A stretch of 64,000 nucleotides of DNA. It comes from Limnomonas spitsbergensis. Its lineage: Eukaryota > Chlorophyta > Chlorophyceae > Chlamydomonadales. The position numbers were made by a program, and so were the translations under genes. The notes beneath the pieces were generated by a model. It was given only the letters and a program-made list of their open reading frames with translations. It was not told the origin of the DNA and ran no database searches. Location of the stretch: NCBI GenBank assembly GCA_037349105.1, contig JAYJMM010000036.1, positions 4,500,001 to 4,564,000 of the forward strand, written 5' to 3'. The first letter of the stretch is position 1; every line of letters starts with the position of its first letter. Shown one piece after another: positions 32,656-42,957 of this stretch.

Positions 32656-34128
32656 CCACCCTTATTCTCCAAAACTCATCTGTTTCACATGGGATTTGTA
32701 CCTAAGGACTTTTGGGAGGGTATCTCGGCTTCAAGAGAAGGAAACAAACTATTTTGTAGGGGCTTGGCCCCCCCCCCCTCCTAGTTTGACATGCGTTGAC
32801 CGGGTACTTAACGCTGCCCGTTTACCATGCATAGGGGTCGTTAGAAAGCCCTTACCCTACCCTATGCAATGAGATCTTCACATCATGCAGTTTTCTCGGG
32901 ACTAAGATGTTATTCGCAAAATAAGCTTTTGTGAAATCTACGAAATTCTCTTTGTTTGGCTCTCTATACCTCAGTCACCGTTAGGCCAAAAGGCATTTTA
33001 AGACCAGATATGGAAAGCTCTCGTCAAGCTCTATACTTTTCGAGGATGGGGTGTTTTTCTTTGTTGTTTGCCCCCCCCTCGCAACACGGCCTTTGTCCTG
33101 TGCTGTGCTTGCCGGCCTAGTATAGAAAGCCGCGATCATGGTCTGGTGCGCACTTCACAAATACTGTCGAAACACTCACAGCAGTTGCTTGCTTGAAGAT
33201 ATGGTCGCCACCTAACATTTCGAACTGATTCAGATGGTGTAGATGGTGCATAAGCAAAACGAAGCCGTACGAGCCAGTACGTTGCATATAATATGAAGAA
33301 TACAAGAGTACCGTAGATTGACTTAGACTTGGCGCATAATCACTTAATTATTGGCCTGTGCGGACATAGCTGCGCGATAAAAAGACGTCCTCGTTTTTTA
33401 ATTACTTTTAGTGGTGCGACAAAAATTTAAATTATCTGTTTTTTGCTGCGCGGACCCTATGTCAATCTACGGTAGTACCGTGCTCAGCTGCATCCTGTAT
33501 TTAGTCACTTTATTTTGCCACGTTGGTCACTTTATTTTGCCGCGAAAGTGGCAAGGTTTCAGTTCGCCAATCAATCACTTTATTTGGGCCACTTTCGCGA
33601 CGGCAACTGCTGAGGTGCCCTATATCCAATGTTTTTACTTCCTGTCAAACCAATGCACAGGTACATGTATGAGGCGTCAAACATGTATCCATGACTTGAT
33701 TAATAATATCATATTCTAACCAGGTTGATTCGGTGCCGAAATCCACAAATTCGCCCTCGGTGAGGGCAGTACCAACAAAACGGCACTTGCGAGACTGTTT
33801 TGTATCCGAATCGTAATCCACATGTTCGAATATCCTTTCCTTCTAGCGGGAAGGGTGTTTGGTGCTGTCACGACAACGCGCTGCGAAACCGCTGAAACCC
33901 CTGCTGCCATTCGGAAATCAACCCTCTGTTTGCCTCTCCTCATGTAGCCGAGTGCCTTCGTTCGAAATTTAGACATGGCGGCGAGGGGGAGGGGGCGGAA
34001 AAAGCCAGGGACCCCAATATAGAAACGAGCAACCAAGCCTACCACCCACCCACGTACCGCCTCCGGAACCCATGGGCATTAAAATTAAGCTCAGTCAAAA
34101 TTCAAAATTACAGTGCATGTTCATGGTG
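32656..34128. other. Intergenic with repeat debris
   Basis: 32995-33110 repeats part of family T (GGAAAGCTCTCGT(C/T)AAGCTCTA, GATGGGGT). At 33500-33600, CACTTTATTTTGCC(A/G)CG and relatives form a small imperfect repeat cluster. A minus-strand frame at 33716-34045 has an ordinary composition but no recognised motif. Confidence 0.45.
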
Positions 34129-34860
34129 TCAAGGCGCTTCTACTGGTTGATTCAATTCGTTAGGTGATGACAAGTCATGCCAAGAGTCAATTTTGGTACT
34201 GGGCTCAGCCAGGCTATTGACTATTGACCACTGCTCGCTAGCAATCACATGTTTCCAAAAGACAGATGACTTAGATGGCAGTGGCAATGCACTGGCATCA
34301 GCCTTCATCTTGGCCATGAGCTCCCTCACTGCCTTCTTCCTCTCCCTCTGCGGGACCTCTTGCCACAACGACCACAAATGGTCTGTGTATTCATGATCCA
34401 CCAGACCAACACTATCTTGTGCTGCGTGTAATACAGCTCTTTAAGGCTGGCTCAGCTGGTTTCGGGGTGTGCCCAATAGAGCCAAACCCTCAGTATGGAG
34501 GCTACTAGGGGGTCATGTGGTAATTCAAACAACATTTTAGGATGTAATGGACTCATGTTGGCATGAAGAACACATGCAGAGTTGTCGCTGCCAGCCTCAA
34601 TAGACCTCAAGAATAAAAGATAAGATATTATCCAAATAATGATTTTTTTCCAAGACCACCCACGCACCCCGCACGCACCCCCCCCAACATAACCTCCCCC
34701 CCCACCCATCTCCCTCCCTCCCCCTGGGCCAAAAACATTTACTGACCAGCTAAGGAAAGCTCTCGTTAAGCTCTACAACTTTGGGGGATGGGGTCGTTTT
34801 TTTTGTTCCCCCCCTCTCGCATGGCGGCCAAAAAAACTAAAGAAATTACCGTTAATTCGG
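34129..34860 (-). mobile_element. Repeat family T, copy 2, with a degenerate coding frame
   Basis: Reverse-strand counterpart of 20445-20850, extending further. On the minus strand one frame reads LPHDPLVASILRVWLYWAHP and another, after a stop, reads HEYTDHLWSLWQEVPQRER then KKAVRELMAKMKADASALP, with normal amino-acid composition. The family is present at least three times in the window (20.4, 33.0 and 34.1 kb), so a transposon-derived coding region is likely. Superfamily not recognised. Confidence 0.5.
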
Positions 34861-35559
34861 TTCAGGTAGATCCTCTGATGTAGACACCATGTTGAAAGAA
34901 ACAGGAATCGACTTTTCGCCATGTTCGATGAATTATCAGGTGTGAATTAGTCGCCAACGGAACTTTAGGAACGAGATTTTGCATGGGTTGGGTTCGACCA
35001 ACCGCCACTTTCAGTTCGCCGGTGTGAATCGCCTTTAAGGGATGTCGTACCGATGAAAGGGGGAGCATGCAAAGTTGAGAGGCCTGTGGAATCTGTGGAA
35101 GAGAGGGAGACAACAGGTTGCAAATCTTGTTTCCCGAGTCCCGACACTATACTGGTTTCCCGACACCATACTGGAGGACGTGGCATTGACGAATTCGTCA
35201 TCGCGTCACCTGCTTAAACTTCCGCAAAAAAAAATCTTCCGTCTGAACTCTGTGATCATATGACATTGCTGCATTGGCGAATGCGAATATTCCATTGAAG
35301 TGTGTGTTGCAGCAGCTACCGGTATATGACTCTCACGTGTCTTATTGTTTTAAGCAATTGGCGACTTCTTTAGTCGCCATTCGCAGTCGCCCGACATGGA
35401 GAGTACTGGAGCCGATGGTATTGAAACGAAGCGGGAGCAACACCTGCCGTTTTGACCGTGACGACACAGTCACTGTACCTGTCAGCATCAAGCAACAGCG
35501 GCCACGGCAGCAACAACAACCGCAGCGATGACTCAGTCACAGACCCAGCAGCAGACGTC

Positions 35560-38089
35560 ATGCTCGGTCCTACCCTACCTCTTCCTCACCCCCCTGCCGT
35601 CCTGCGGACGAGCCTCGCCCACCCCACCGGCCACCACCACCACCATTACTTAGAGCCCCAGCAGCCTCGAAAGCCGCCTCATGGCGAGCATGATGACGCC
35701 GAGCTTGAGGCCATGGCTAATGCACACGCGTACGTCGCGGAGCGCCGACGCAGCTGCTTGGATGCCACTTCGCGCATGATGGCCGTCTTGTCCTCTTGCG
35801 ACTTCGAACTCAGCACGCACGTCGATGCCGCTATGAAGGTCTGCTTTCACTTTATGGGTTATGCATGAGTGCAGGCATACATGACGTATGCAGGCGGTAG
35901 GCTTGACTGGAGAGCGAGTGGAGACACACAGGGGTGCCGCTGCGTGCCTGCATTCTGATTTATGACGCATACCGTACATGCACTCATGCAGGCGGTAGGC
36001 TAACTACATACATACCGCCTAGGTGAATGGAGACTGGCAGCAGGGGAGCTGTTCCGTGCATACATGCGTGTGGCAAGCAGGCAGGCGGTAGGCTGAACTA
36101 CAGACAGGTAGGGGCGCTGTATGGCCGAATTGTTCAGGAATCGAAGGCAGGTATGGGAAGGGTTGCCGCCGTTTCAACTACAAATGGGAAGGGCTGCAGC
36201 CTTTGCATGCTCGCACTCCTCGCAGCAGGCACACTCACCGCTGCAGGCTGGCTATCTAGGAAAACACCTGCTGGCACGCTGCTGCAGGCAGACAGGCAGG
36301 CATGCAAGCTCATGTCAGACAGGTATCACTGTGTCCATAATCCATATGCTGGTTACATATGACGAGGCTGCTGTGACTGCTGAAGTTTCAAGATAATCTC
36401 TGGTCGGACTCTCAGAGGCAATCCCGAGTAACGTGCACTGCCACCGTTCTGCGTCATCTAGACAGTAGACACTGCTTGGTTCATTCCTGTTACTTCGTGT
36501 CGTGAAGAAGGATTGGCTCTTGTGGATTGCACTCGGGCGCGCAGCATTGGGTGGGTTTCCCATGAATGGCACTTCCACCACTCATTCTGTCGGCGGGGTG
36601 GCATAGGTCCAGTAAGAAAGAGAAAATCCAGTGCACAGGATTCTCTTATAGAAAAGAAAAGAAAGCTACGCCCTATTAAAGCGTGGAGGTTAAGGAAACA
36701 ACGCAGCTTGTGGCATTCTCTTATAATCACTCATGGGCTGACTCACTGACCGTTGGATATGCTTGACATTCTCATCGACTCAGGCAGAGAAGGAGCTGAG
36801 GGAGCACGACCTGGAGGACACCATCCAGCGACAGTTTAAGCCAGGTGTGTGTAAATTCATAATAATAATGAATGGGTCGTGGGCCGAGGAAGCCACCCAG
36901 TTGGGCCCAAGCATGGGACACGGCTAGTGCAATGAAGCGAGCTGATTAAATTGTGGTAATGTGCAACCTGCTTCTCCCTATTCTCATAAAGCCGTGTATC
37001 TCACTATCACGTTGTATAGCTGTATGATAATTGCAAATACCTTAACTGTGTTGGCAAACTAATCAATACTAATACCACAGCATGGGACAGCTGCAGCGTC
37101 TAGGCAAAAGATTTCTGGGATCGAGCAAGCCTTGGATGGTCTGGAGCCTATCTGATGCTTGCTGGCTGCTGAGTGGATCATAGTGACGTTGAGGTACCAT
37201 CATGCAACATTTTTCCTGCTGATTGACTTGCTGGTTTTGCATTGCGCTGCTGTGTACATTGGGGTGCACGATTCAGGAACAGATTTCGAGGTGGCAGGAT
37301 GAGCAGGAACGTCTGGACCGCCAGATAAAAGCAGCGATGCTGATCCAGGTGAGAGACTTGAGAAACCCTAAACCCTACAACCCTAAACCTTGAAATCTAA
37401 ACCCTACACCCTAAAGCCTAAACCCTAAACCCAAGGATTTGGGCCTATGGCTACGTTGCAACACATTGTACAATGGATACGCTCTAACGTTTATCCCTTC
37501 CTGACTTTTCCCTCAGTGAACTTTTCCTTTGTGGCAATCCTTTAGATAGGTGAGATCCCATTGGAGGAATGTTGATCGAGCCCCAGGAATAAGCAGGACA
37601 CCCATTCAGTGTTAAAAACAAATGGTGCCCACGACTGAGGAATCATGGGTACCCCACACTACAGTACTACCATACGTGTTCACACTGCTTATCATGACTG
37701 TGATCAGGCATGATGCATCCCTACAACCTTGGCTTGGACAATGCTAAAAACATTTGCCCCTACCCTTCACACTTCCTGGACGGTGTCATTCGCCTCATCA
37801 GTCGCAAACACCTACCAAGCTGCATCAACTAAACACCCACCAAGCCGCATCAACTTGCAGTCTCCCTCTTCCCAATACCATCCTGCGTAGTCCCCAAATC
37901 CCGCACATCATGCGACTGGTATCTTTCTCATCCATGGTTTACAATGCTCTGCAGCAATGGTACCGCGGATGGAAGCTCCGCCACCCGAAGCCTGATACGC
38001 CATCTCCGCCAGTGCCCGCCCCCCAGCTTCGGTTTATGCATAATGACCAGGTCGGCAAGAGCACCATCAAGGCGAAGTCCAAGGCCTTG
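35560..38089 (+). CDS. IQ-motif coiled-coil protein, N-terminal exons
   Basis: Likely exons: 35560-35838, 36784-36844, 37277-37348 and 37955-38089. They encode a Pro/His-rich start, then a helical charged region (DDAELEAMANAHAYVAERRR), AEKELREHDLEDTIQRQFK, EQISRWQDEQERLDRQIKAA and MLIQ/QWYRGWKLR. The last, formed across the 37348/37955 junction, fits the calmodulin-binding IQ consensus (IQxxxRGxxxR). The product is probably a coiled-coil, calmodulin-binding protein, perhaps cytoskeletal or flagellar, but I cannot name a family. Weak points: donor 35839 is GTCTGC, and the phase between exons 36784-36844 (phase 1) and 37277-37348 (phase 0) does not close, so an exon is missing or a border is wrong. 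The start could lie upstream. Confidence 0.5.
36651..36722 (+). repeat. Dispersed repeat R, diverged copy
   Basis: AGAAAGCTACGCCCTATTAAA then GGTTAAGGAAACAACGCAGC resembles the first two thirds of repeat R; the GTTACC end is missing. Confidence 0.55.
37360..37437 (+). repeat. Degenerate telomere-like repeat 12 bp after a donor
   Basis: AAACCCTAAACCCTACAACC and variants follow the GTGAGAGACTTG of the donor at 37349. Confidence 0.8.
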
Positions 38090-38157
38090 GTAAGTCCAGC
38101 GGCACAATGTTGTATCTGATGGCTTCAGTGTGGCCCTACGATGAAACAGTATGACCT

Positions 38158-38231
38158 TAACTCTTAACCCTAAAACCTTAACTCTAAACCCTAGACCATA
38201 AACCCTGAACCCTGAATCTTGAACCCTATTC
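38158..38231 (+). repeat. Degenerate telomere-like repeat
   Basis: CTTAACCCTAAAACCTTAAC, CTAAACCCTAGACCATAAAC and similar variants begin about 70 bp after the donor at 38090. Confidence 0.75.
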
Positions 38232-38537
38232 CCCTGTTGGGATGCTCACCCAAACCAGTTGGATTGTTAAGGTACATGCATGTCACGATTCTGCTTCAGA
38301 GCTTGCAAAGCAATGACATTGGTATGCTTATGTGAAATTGGCACACCGCTAAAATCAGGACTGGAAATCAGGGTTTACAGAACAGACCCGCAGGTTCCAA
38401 CATATGAGCAAGCACCAGCAGCATTGAATTTCATGCCACCGTAAGAGCAAATGACCATATAGCCGCCCGGGTTCCCTTCACCCTCACACGCCCCTGCGGG
38501 GCTTATCTTTATTTATTTCTACAGCAACCCTGCTGCC

Positions 38538-39935
38538 AGGCCCCAAGTGACCAGGTCCCATGTGCGTATGCATGGGGTAGGCCCCATGTGACCAGATCCC
38601 ATGTGCGTATACAGGCCCAATGCGTATGCATGGGGAAGATCCATGTGACCAGGCCCCATATGCGTGTACAGGCCCAATAGGCCCCATGTGACCAGGTCCC
38701 ATGTGCGTATTCAAGCCCAATAGGCCCCATGTGACCAGGTCCCATGTGCGTATACAAGCCCAATAGGCCCCATGTGACCAGGCCCCATGTGCGTATACAA
38801 GCCCAATAGGCCCCATGTGACCAGGCCCCATGTGCGTATACAAGCCCAATAGGCCCCATGTGACCAGGCCCCATGTGCGTATACAAGCCCAATAGGCCCC
38901 ATGTGACCAGGTCCCATGTGCATATACAGGCCCAATGCATGTGCATGGGGTAGGCCCCATGTGACCAGGTCCCATGTGCGTATACAGGCCCAATGCATAT
39001 GCATGGGGTAGGCCCCATGTGACCAGGCCCCATGTGCGTGTACAGGCCCAATGCATATGCATGGGGAAGCTCCATGTGACCAGGTCCCATGTTCGTATAC
39101 AGGCCCAGTGCATGTGCATGAGGAAGCCCCATGTGACCAGGTCCCATGTGCGTATACAAGCCCAATGCATATGCATGGGGTAGGCCCCATGTGACCAGGT
39201 CCCATGTGCGTATACAAGCCCAGTGCATGTGCATGGGGTAGGCCCCATGTGACCAGGTCCCATGTGCGTATACAAGCCCAATGCATGTGCATGGGGTAGG
39301 CCCCATGTGACCAGGTCCCATGTGCGTATACAAGCCCAGTGCATGTGCATGGGGTAGGCCCCATGTGACCAGGTCCCATGTGCGTATACAAGCCCAATGC
39401 ACATGCATGGGGTAGGCCCCATGTGACCAGGTCCCATGTGCGTATACAAGCCCAGTGCATGTGCATGGGGTAGGTCCCATGTGACCAGGTCCCATGTGCG
39501 TATACAGGCCCAATGCATGTGCATGGGGTAGGCCCCATGTGACCATGTCTCATGTGCGTATACAGGCCCAATGCATATGCATGGGGTAGGCCCCATGTGA
39601 CCAGGCCCCATGTGCGTATACAAGCCCAATAGGCCCCATGTGACCAGGTCCCATGTGCGTATACAGGCCCAATGCATATGCATGGGGTAGGCCCCATGTG
39701 ACCAGGTCCCATGTGCGTATACAAGCCCAATGCATATGCATGGGGTAGGCCCCATGTGACCAGGCCCCATGTGACCAGGCCCCATGTGCGTATTCAAGCC
39801 CAATAGGCCCCATGTGACCAGGTCCCATGTGTGTGTACAGGCCCAATGCATATGCATGGGGTAGGCCCCATGTGACCAGGCCCCATGTGCGTATACAGGC
39901 CCAGTGCATGTGCATGGGGGAGGCCCCATGTGAGG
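38538..39935. repeat. 58-bp minisatellite with a 43-bp short form, about 25 copies
   Basis: Units contain CCCCATGTGACCAGGTCCCA, TGTGCGTATACAAGCCCAAT and GCATGTGCATGGGGTAGG. The short form lacks the 15-bp GCATG(T/C)GCATGGGG part. It lies in the intron between exons ending at 38089 and starting at 40064. Long minus-strand ORFs (His/Trp/Gly-rich) are artefacts of this array. Confidence 0.95.
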
Positions 39936-40063
39936 CTTATGATGCTACATCGTCTACGCATCCACCTAAAAACCTTTCTTAAAGGTCCCAAGCGATGCGA
40001 ACAGGTAGAGGTGGAAAACTAACCATGTGCCCTTACTGTCCTGTACCCTTGATTCCTATGCAG

Positions 40064-41861
40064 AACCAAGTGGACAGTGCGAAGCATGCTGCCGACATCA
40101 AGCTGGCGGAATCCACACGCATTCAGCATCAGGAGGCAGTGGCCCGCAAGAGGCTCGTCGATGCGCTGCAGCCCACTGCTGGACAGCCCGCTGTTGGGCC
40201 GGCCGCATCAGGACTGCCCGTGGCAGGGCCGCTAGTATCAGGGCCGGCCACATCAGGGCTGGCCGCGTCAGGGCCGCACGTGGCTGGGCCAGCCGCATCA
40301 GGGCCGCTTTGGACAGGGCCGCCCGCGTCAGGGCCGCCTGTGATGGGGATGCCAGCGGCAGGGCAGGTTGCGGCAGGGCCGCCAGTGGTAGGGCCGCCCG
40401 TGGGAGAGCCGCTTGTGGCAGGGATGCCAGCGGCAGGGCAGTTTTCAGCAGGGTCGCCCGCGGTAGGGCAGGTTGCAGTAGGGCTGCCAGCGGTATGGCT
40501 GCCTGTGGAAGGGCCACCTGTGGATGGGATGCCAGCAGCAGGGCAGCCCGTGGCAGGGCAGCCCGCAGCCTCTGTCAAGGATGCCATGCCCCTAAACACC
40601 TCGGCCACAAACCCACACCAGCCTCACACCGAGCAAGCTGCTGTCGTTGATCATGCCTCTGTCGAGCAGGTCGCGGCTGCTGTCCAAACGCTGACGGTAA
40701 CAGACAACACTTCCCTAGCCCCAGCGGGCCCCCTTAAGGTCATCTCCGCAGCCCCAAGTGACTACCCCCCGATGCAGGCGAGGCGGCAGCAGCTGAGGCG
40801 CCGGCCAACTCCATGGATACCCAGTTGATGCCCGATGCCGCTGAGGCAGGAGGACGCCCCTCCTCGTTGCCGGCTGTTCAGGTTCAGGGGCCGGAACAAA
40901 GACGGGCACAGCGGCGCCATCGCCAGCAGCAGACGCATGGCTGCCAATAGCAACAGCTGCAGCAAGATCGCAGCTGCCCCGCCCTGACGTGGTGCAGACT
41001 GCGGCTTCCGGACCCGTTGGCTCTGGCCCTACGGGTGCCGGCCCTGCTAGTCATGGCACCGCCAGTGAAGGTCCTGTTGGTGTCGGGTCTATGGGTGAAA
41101 GCCCTGCCGGCAACGGCTTATTTGATGGCAGTGAAGCGGCACAGCCAATGGGGGTGCTGGCTGCCTCTCTTCTCGGCAATACCTACGTGGTGGGCCCAGG
41201 CCTTGAGGAGGGGCCAGGTCCAATAGCTTTTGAGACAGCTCAGCAGCTCTGCACTCAAGATGCAAGCATTAATACCCCCCACTGCACGGCACACTCTGCG
41301 GGCCCAGCTGCAGCTGGAGACGGCGGCCAGCCGTACCCAAGGGCTGCTGTTACTGAACCAGAGACGCTGGCTCCGAGCCGCATTCCGGCTTCTGCAGATC
41401 CACACTTGGAGGGACATCTGGCGATGCCAGGGCTGACAGAAGATGTTGTCCCTGCTGCCGCCATGAGGGACAACCCTAGGCTGACTGAGGATGTGGTCCC
41501 TATCACCGTTGTGAAAGACAACCGGGGGCTGCCTGAGGGTGTTGTCCCTGCCACTGCCATGAAGGACGACCCGGGGCTGCCTGACGATGTCGACCCTGCT
41601 TCCACCATCAAGGATGTGATGACGCTGCGGGTGTCTCTCAAAAGTCCCGCTGCTGGCAAGCTTGCGACGGGCCTGATCAACACTGCCCTGCACAAGGAGG
41701 CAATTCCTGATGCAGATGAGGCAGAGGGCAGAACGCCAATCATGGAGGTGGGGAAGGTGGGTTCTGCCACACCAATTTTTTTCCACCCTGTTCCCGCACA
41801 GGCAACGGTCTCACTGGCCGGCGTGGGACTCGAGCTCCACCAACCACACGCCCTGTCTTAA
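40064..41861 (+). CDS. Low-complexity downstream exons of the IQ-motif gene
   Basis: After a clean acceptor (CCTATGCAG at 40055-40063) the frame continues in phase 0 with a charged helical segment, NQVDSAKHAADIKLAESTRI and QHQEAVARKRLVDALQ, then about 125 residues of Ala/Gly/Pro repeats. This frame stops at 40828. A second open frame ending at 41861 has Gly/Pro-rich sequence, then TLRVSLKSPAAGK and EGRTPIMEVGK. The shift implies an unseen small intron, an assembly error or two coding segments; I could not fix the border. The segments at 41430-41625 encode a fourfold 20-residue repeat. I infer a disordered tail with no known function. Whether exons continue past the 44-bp array is open. Confidence 0.4.
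40190..40570 (+). repeat. Coding 15/30-bp repeat (Ala-Gly-Pro)
   Basis: Units such as GCCGCATCAGGGCCG and GTGGCAGGGCCGCC encode AASGPxVAGPP-type repeats. Confidence 0.8.
41430..41625 (+). repeat. Coding 60-bp repeat, about four copies
   Basis: Encodes four diverged versions of LTEDVVPAAAMRDNPR (for example LPEGVVPATAMKDDPG). Units keep the frame and differ at many third codon positions, which suggests selection on the protein. Confidence 0.75.
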
Positions 41862-42160
41862 ATTAAATGAGGGGTGCTGTTTTTTGGCATTGGCGCCTCA
41901 GGCACGTGGAGAACGTCGAGATTTTCATACCTGACACATGGGTCAGGGCGTGCTAAAGAAGCCATGCGGCTGAGACTTATTGAAAACCTGAAAATGCATC
42001 CAGCTGCATGCTATAGAAGCCATGCGGCCTTGACTTAGTGAATATCCAACAAGACATTCACCTGCGCCTGACTCCCCCTGTTTCTTCCCGCACAGGCAAA
42101 GGTCTCACAGGCCGGCAAGGGACTCAGGCTCCACCAACCGCACGCCCCGTCTCAGCAGCC
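41790..42160 (+). repeat. Two copies of an acceptor plus exon start, 294 bp apart
   Basis: CCTGTTCCCGCACAG/GCAACGGTCTCACTGGCCGG at 41802 and TTTCTTCCCGCACAG/GCAAAGGTCTCACAGGCCGG at 42096 stay similar for about 60 bp. The downstream copy continues as an open frame, so it may be the true exon and the upstream one a copy. Between them, AAGAAGCCATGCGGC and TAGAAGCCATGCGGC form another local duplication. Confidence 0.7.
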
Positions 42161-42583
42161 CCCCACCACTCCCTGTCCTCCCGCCCACATCCGGGCCTAC
42201 ATCCTCATGTGGGGGATGCAAGAGCCTCCGCCGCCGGCTCGACCGGCCCTGCCCTGCCCCAGGCCATGCTCGGCTGGGCAGACGGTCCCGTTCCCCATGT
42301 AGCAGGTGACTCCGAGCCAATGGGCCCTGATTCTGGGCTGCATCCCACCTCGCTCATTCATTCAACCAGCCCAGCGACTTCCCCAATGGAGGCCCTTCAG
42401 AACGCCTCCGGCAGCTCACTTGCCACGGAATCGCATCGGCCGATAATGCTGCCCCCTCATGCTCCAAACTCGGGGGCTTCGGCTCATCGTATTGTGCCCG
42501 TGAGGAGGGTTGGTGCAGATCCCACGGGCACCATAGCAGCAGCGGGAGAACTCAAAGCGGCAGAGGTCCATAAGGCAGCATAG
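42096..42583 (+). CDS. Possible further exon of the IQ-motif gene
   Basis: Begins at an acceptor. One frame (stop at 42581-42583) gives a Pro/Ser/His-rich segment of about 160 residues. The other frame, in phase with a donor after GKV near 41758, reads AKVSQAGKGLRLHQPHAPSQ but stops near 42300. No domain recognised. Frame choice is undecided. Confidence 0.25.
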
Positions 42584-42840
42584 GGCCAAGAGGCAGCAGA
42601 GGGCCAAGAGGCAGCAGAGGGCCAACAAGCAGAAGAGGGCCAAAGAGGCAGCAGAAGGCCAAAAGGCAGCAGAGGGCCAAGAGGCAGCAGAGGGCCAAAA
42701 GGCAGCAGAGGGCCAAAAGGCAGCCGAAGGCCAAATGCTGCAAGGAGAAAGTCACAAGGCGGCAGAAAGCCACAAGGCAGATGAGAGTCACAAGGTGGTT
42801 AAGGGACACAAGGCATCAGACATTCAGACGGTCGCGTCAA
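42565..42840. repeat. 21-bp repeat (GAGGCAGCAGAGGGCCAA)
   Basis: About 12 units of GGCAGCAGAGGGCCAAGAG type, with related CACAAGGCGGCAGAAAGC units at the end. The forward frame gives EAAEGQK repeats. Confidence 0.85.
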
Positions 42841-42957
42841 GCCACCAGCCTCACGCGTCATGGCGTCGCCTCCCACCACTGGGACACTGGCGAAGGCGTC
42901 CTCAGGGGTAATGCACGGCGGGTCTGCGGCATCTCAGCCACATCTGCGGGGCAGCAG

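Noticed and set aside
38484..39929. 481-codon minus-strand ORF (His/Trp/Gly-rich)
   Set aside because: The 58-bp array happens to be open in several minus-strand frames at once; the composition is simply the translated repeat.
40098..40608. Minus-strand Ala/Pro-rich ORFs opposite the AGP repeat
   Set aside because: Shadow of the plus-strand repeat, which follows a helical exon after a good acceptor.
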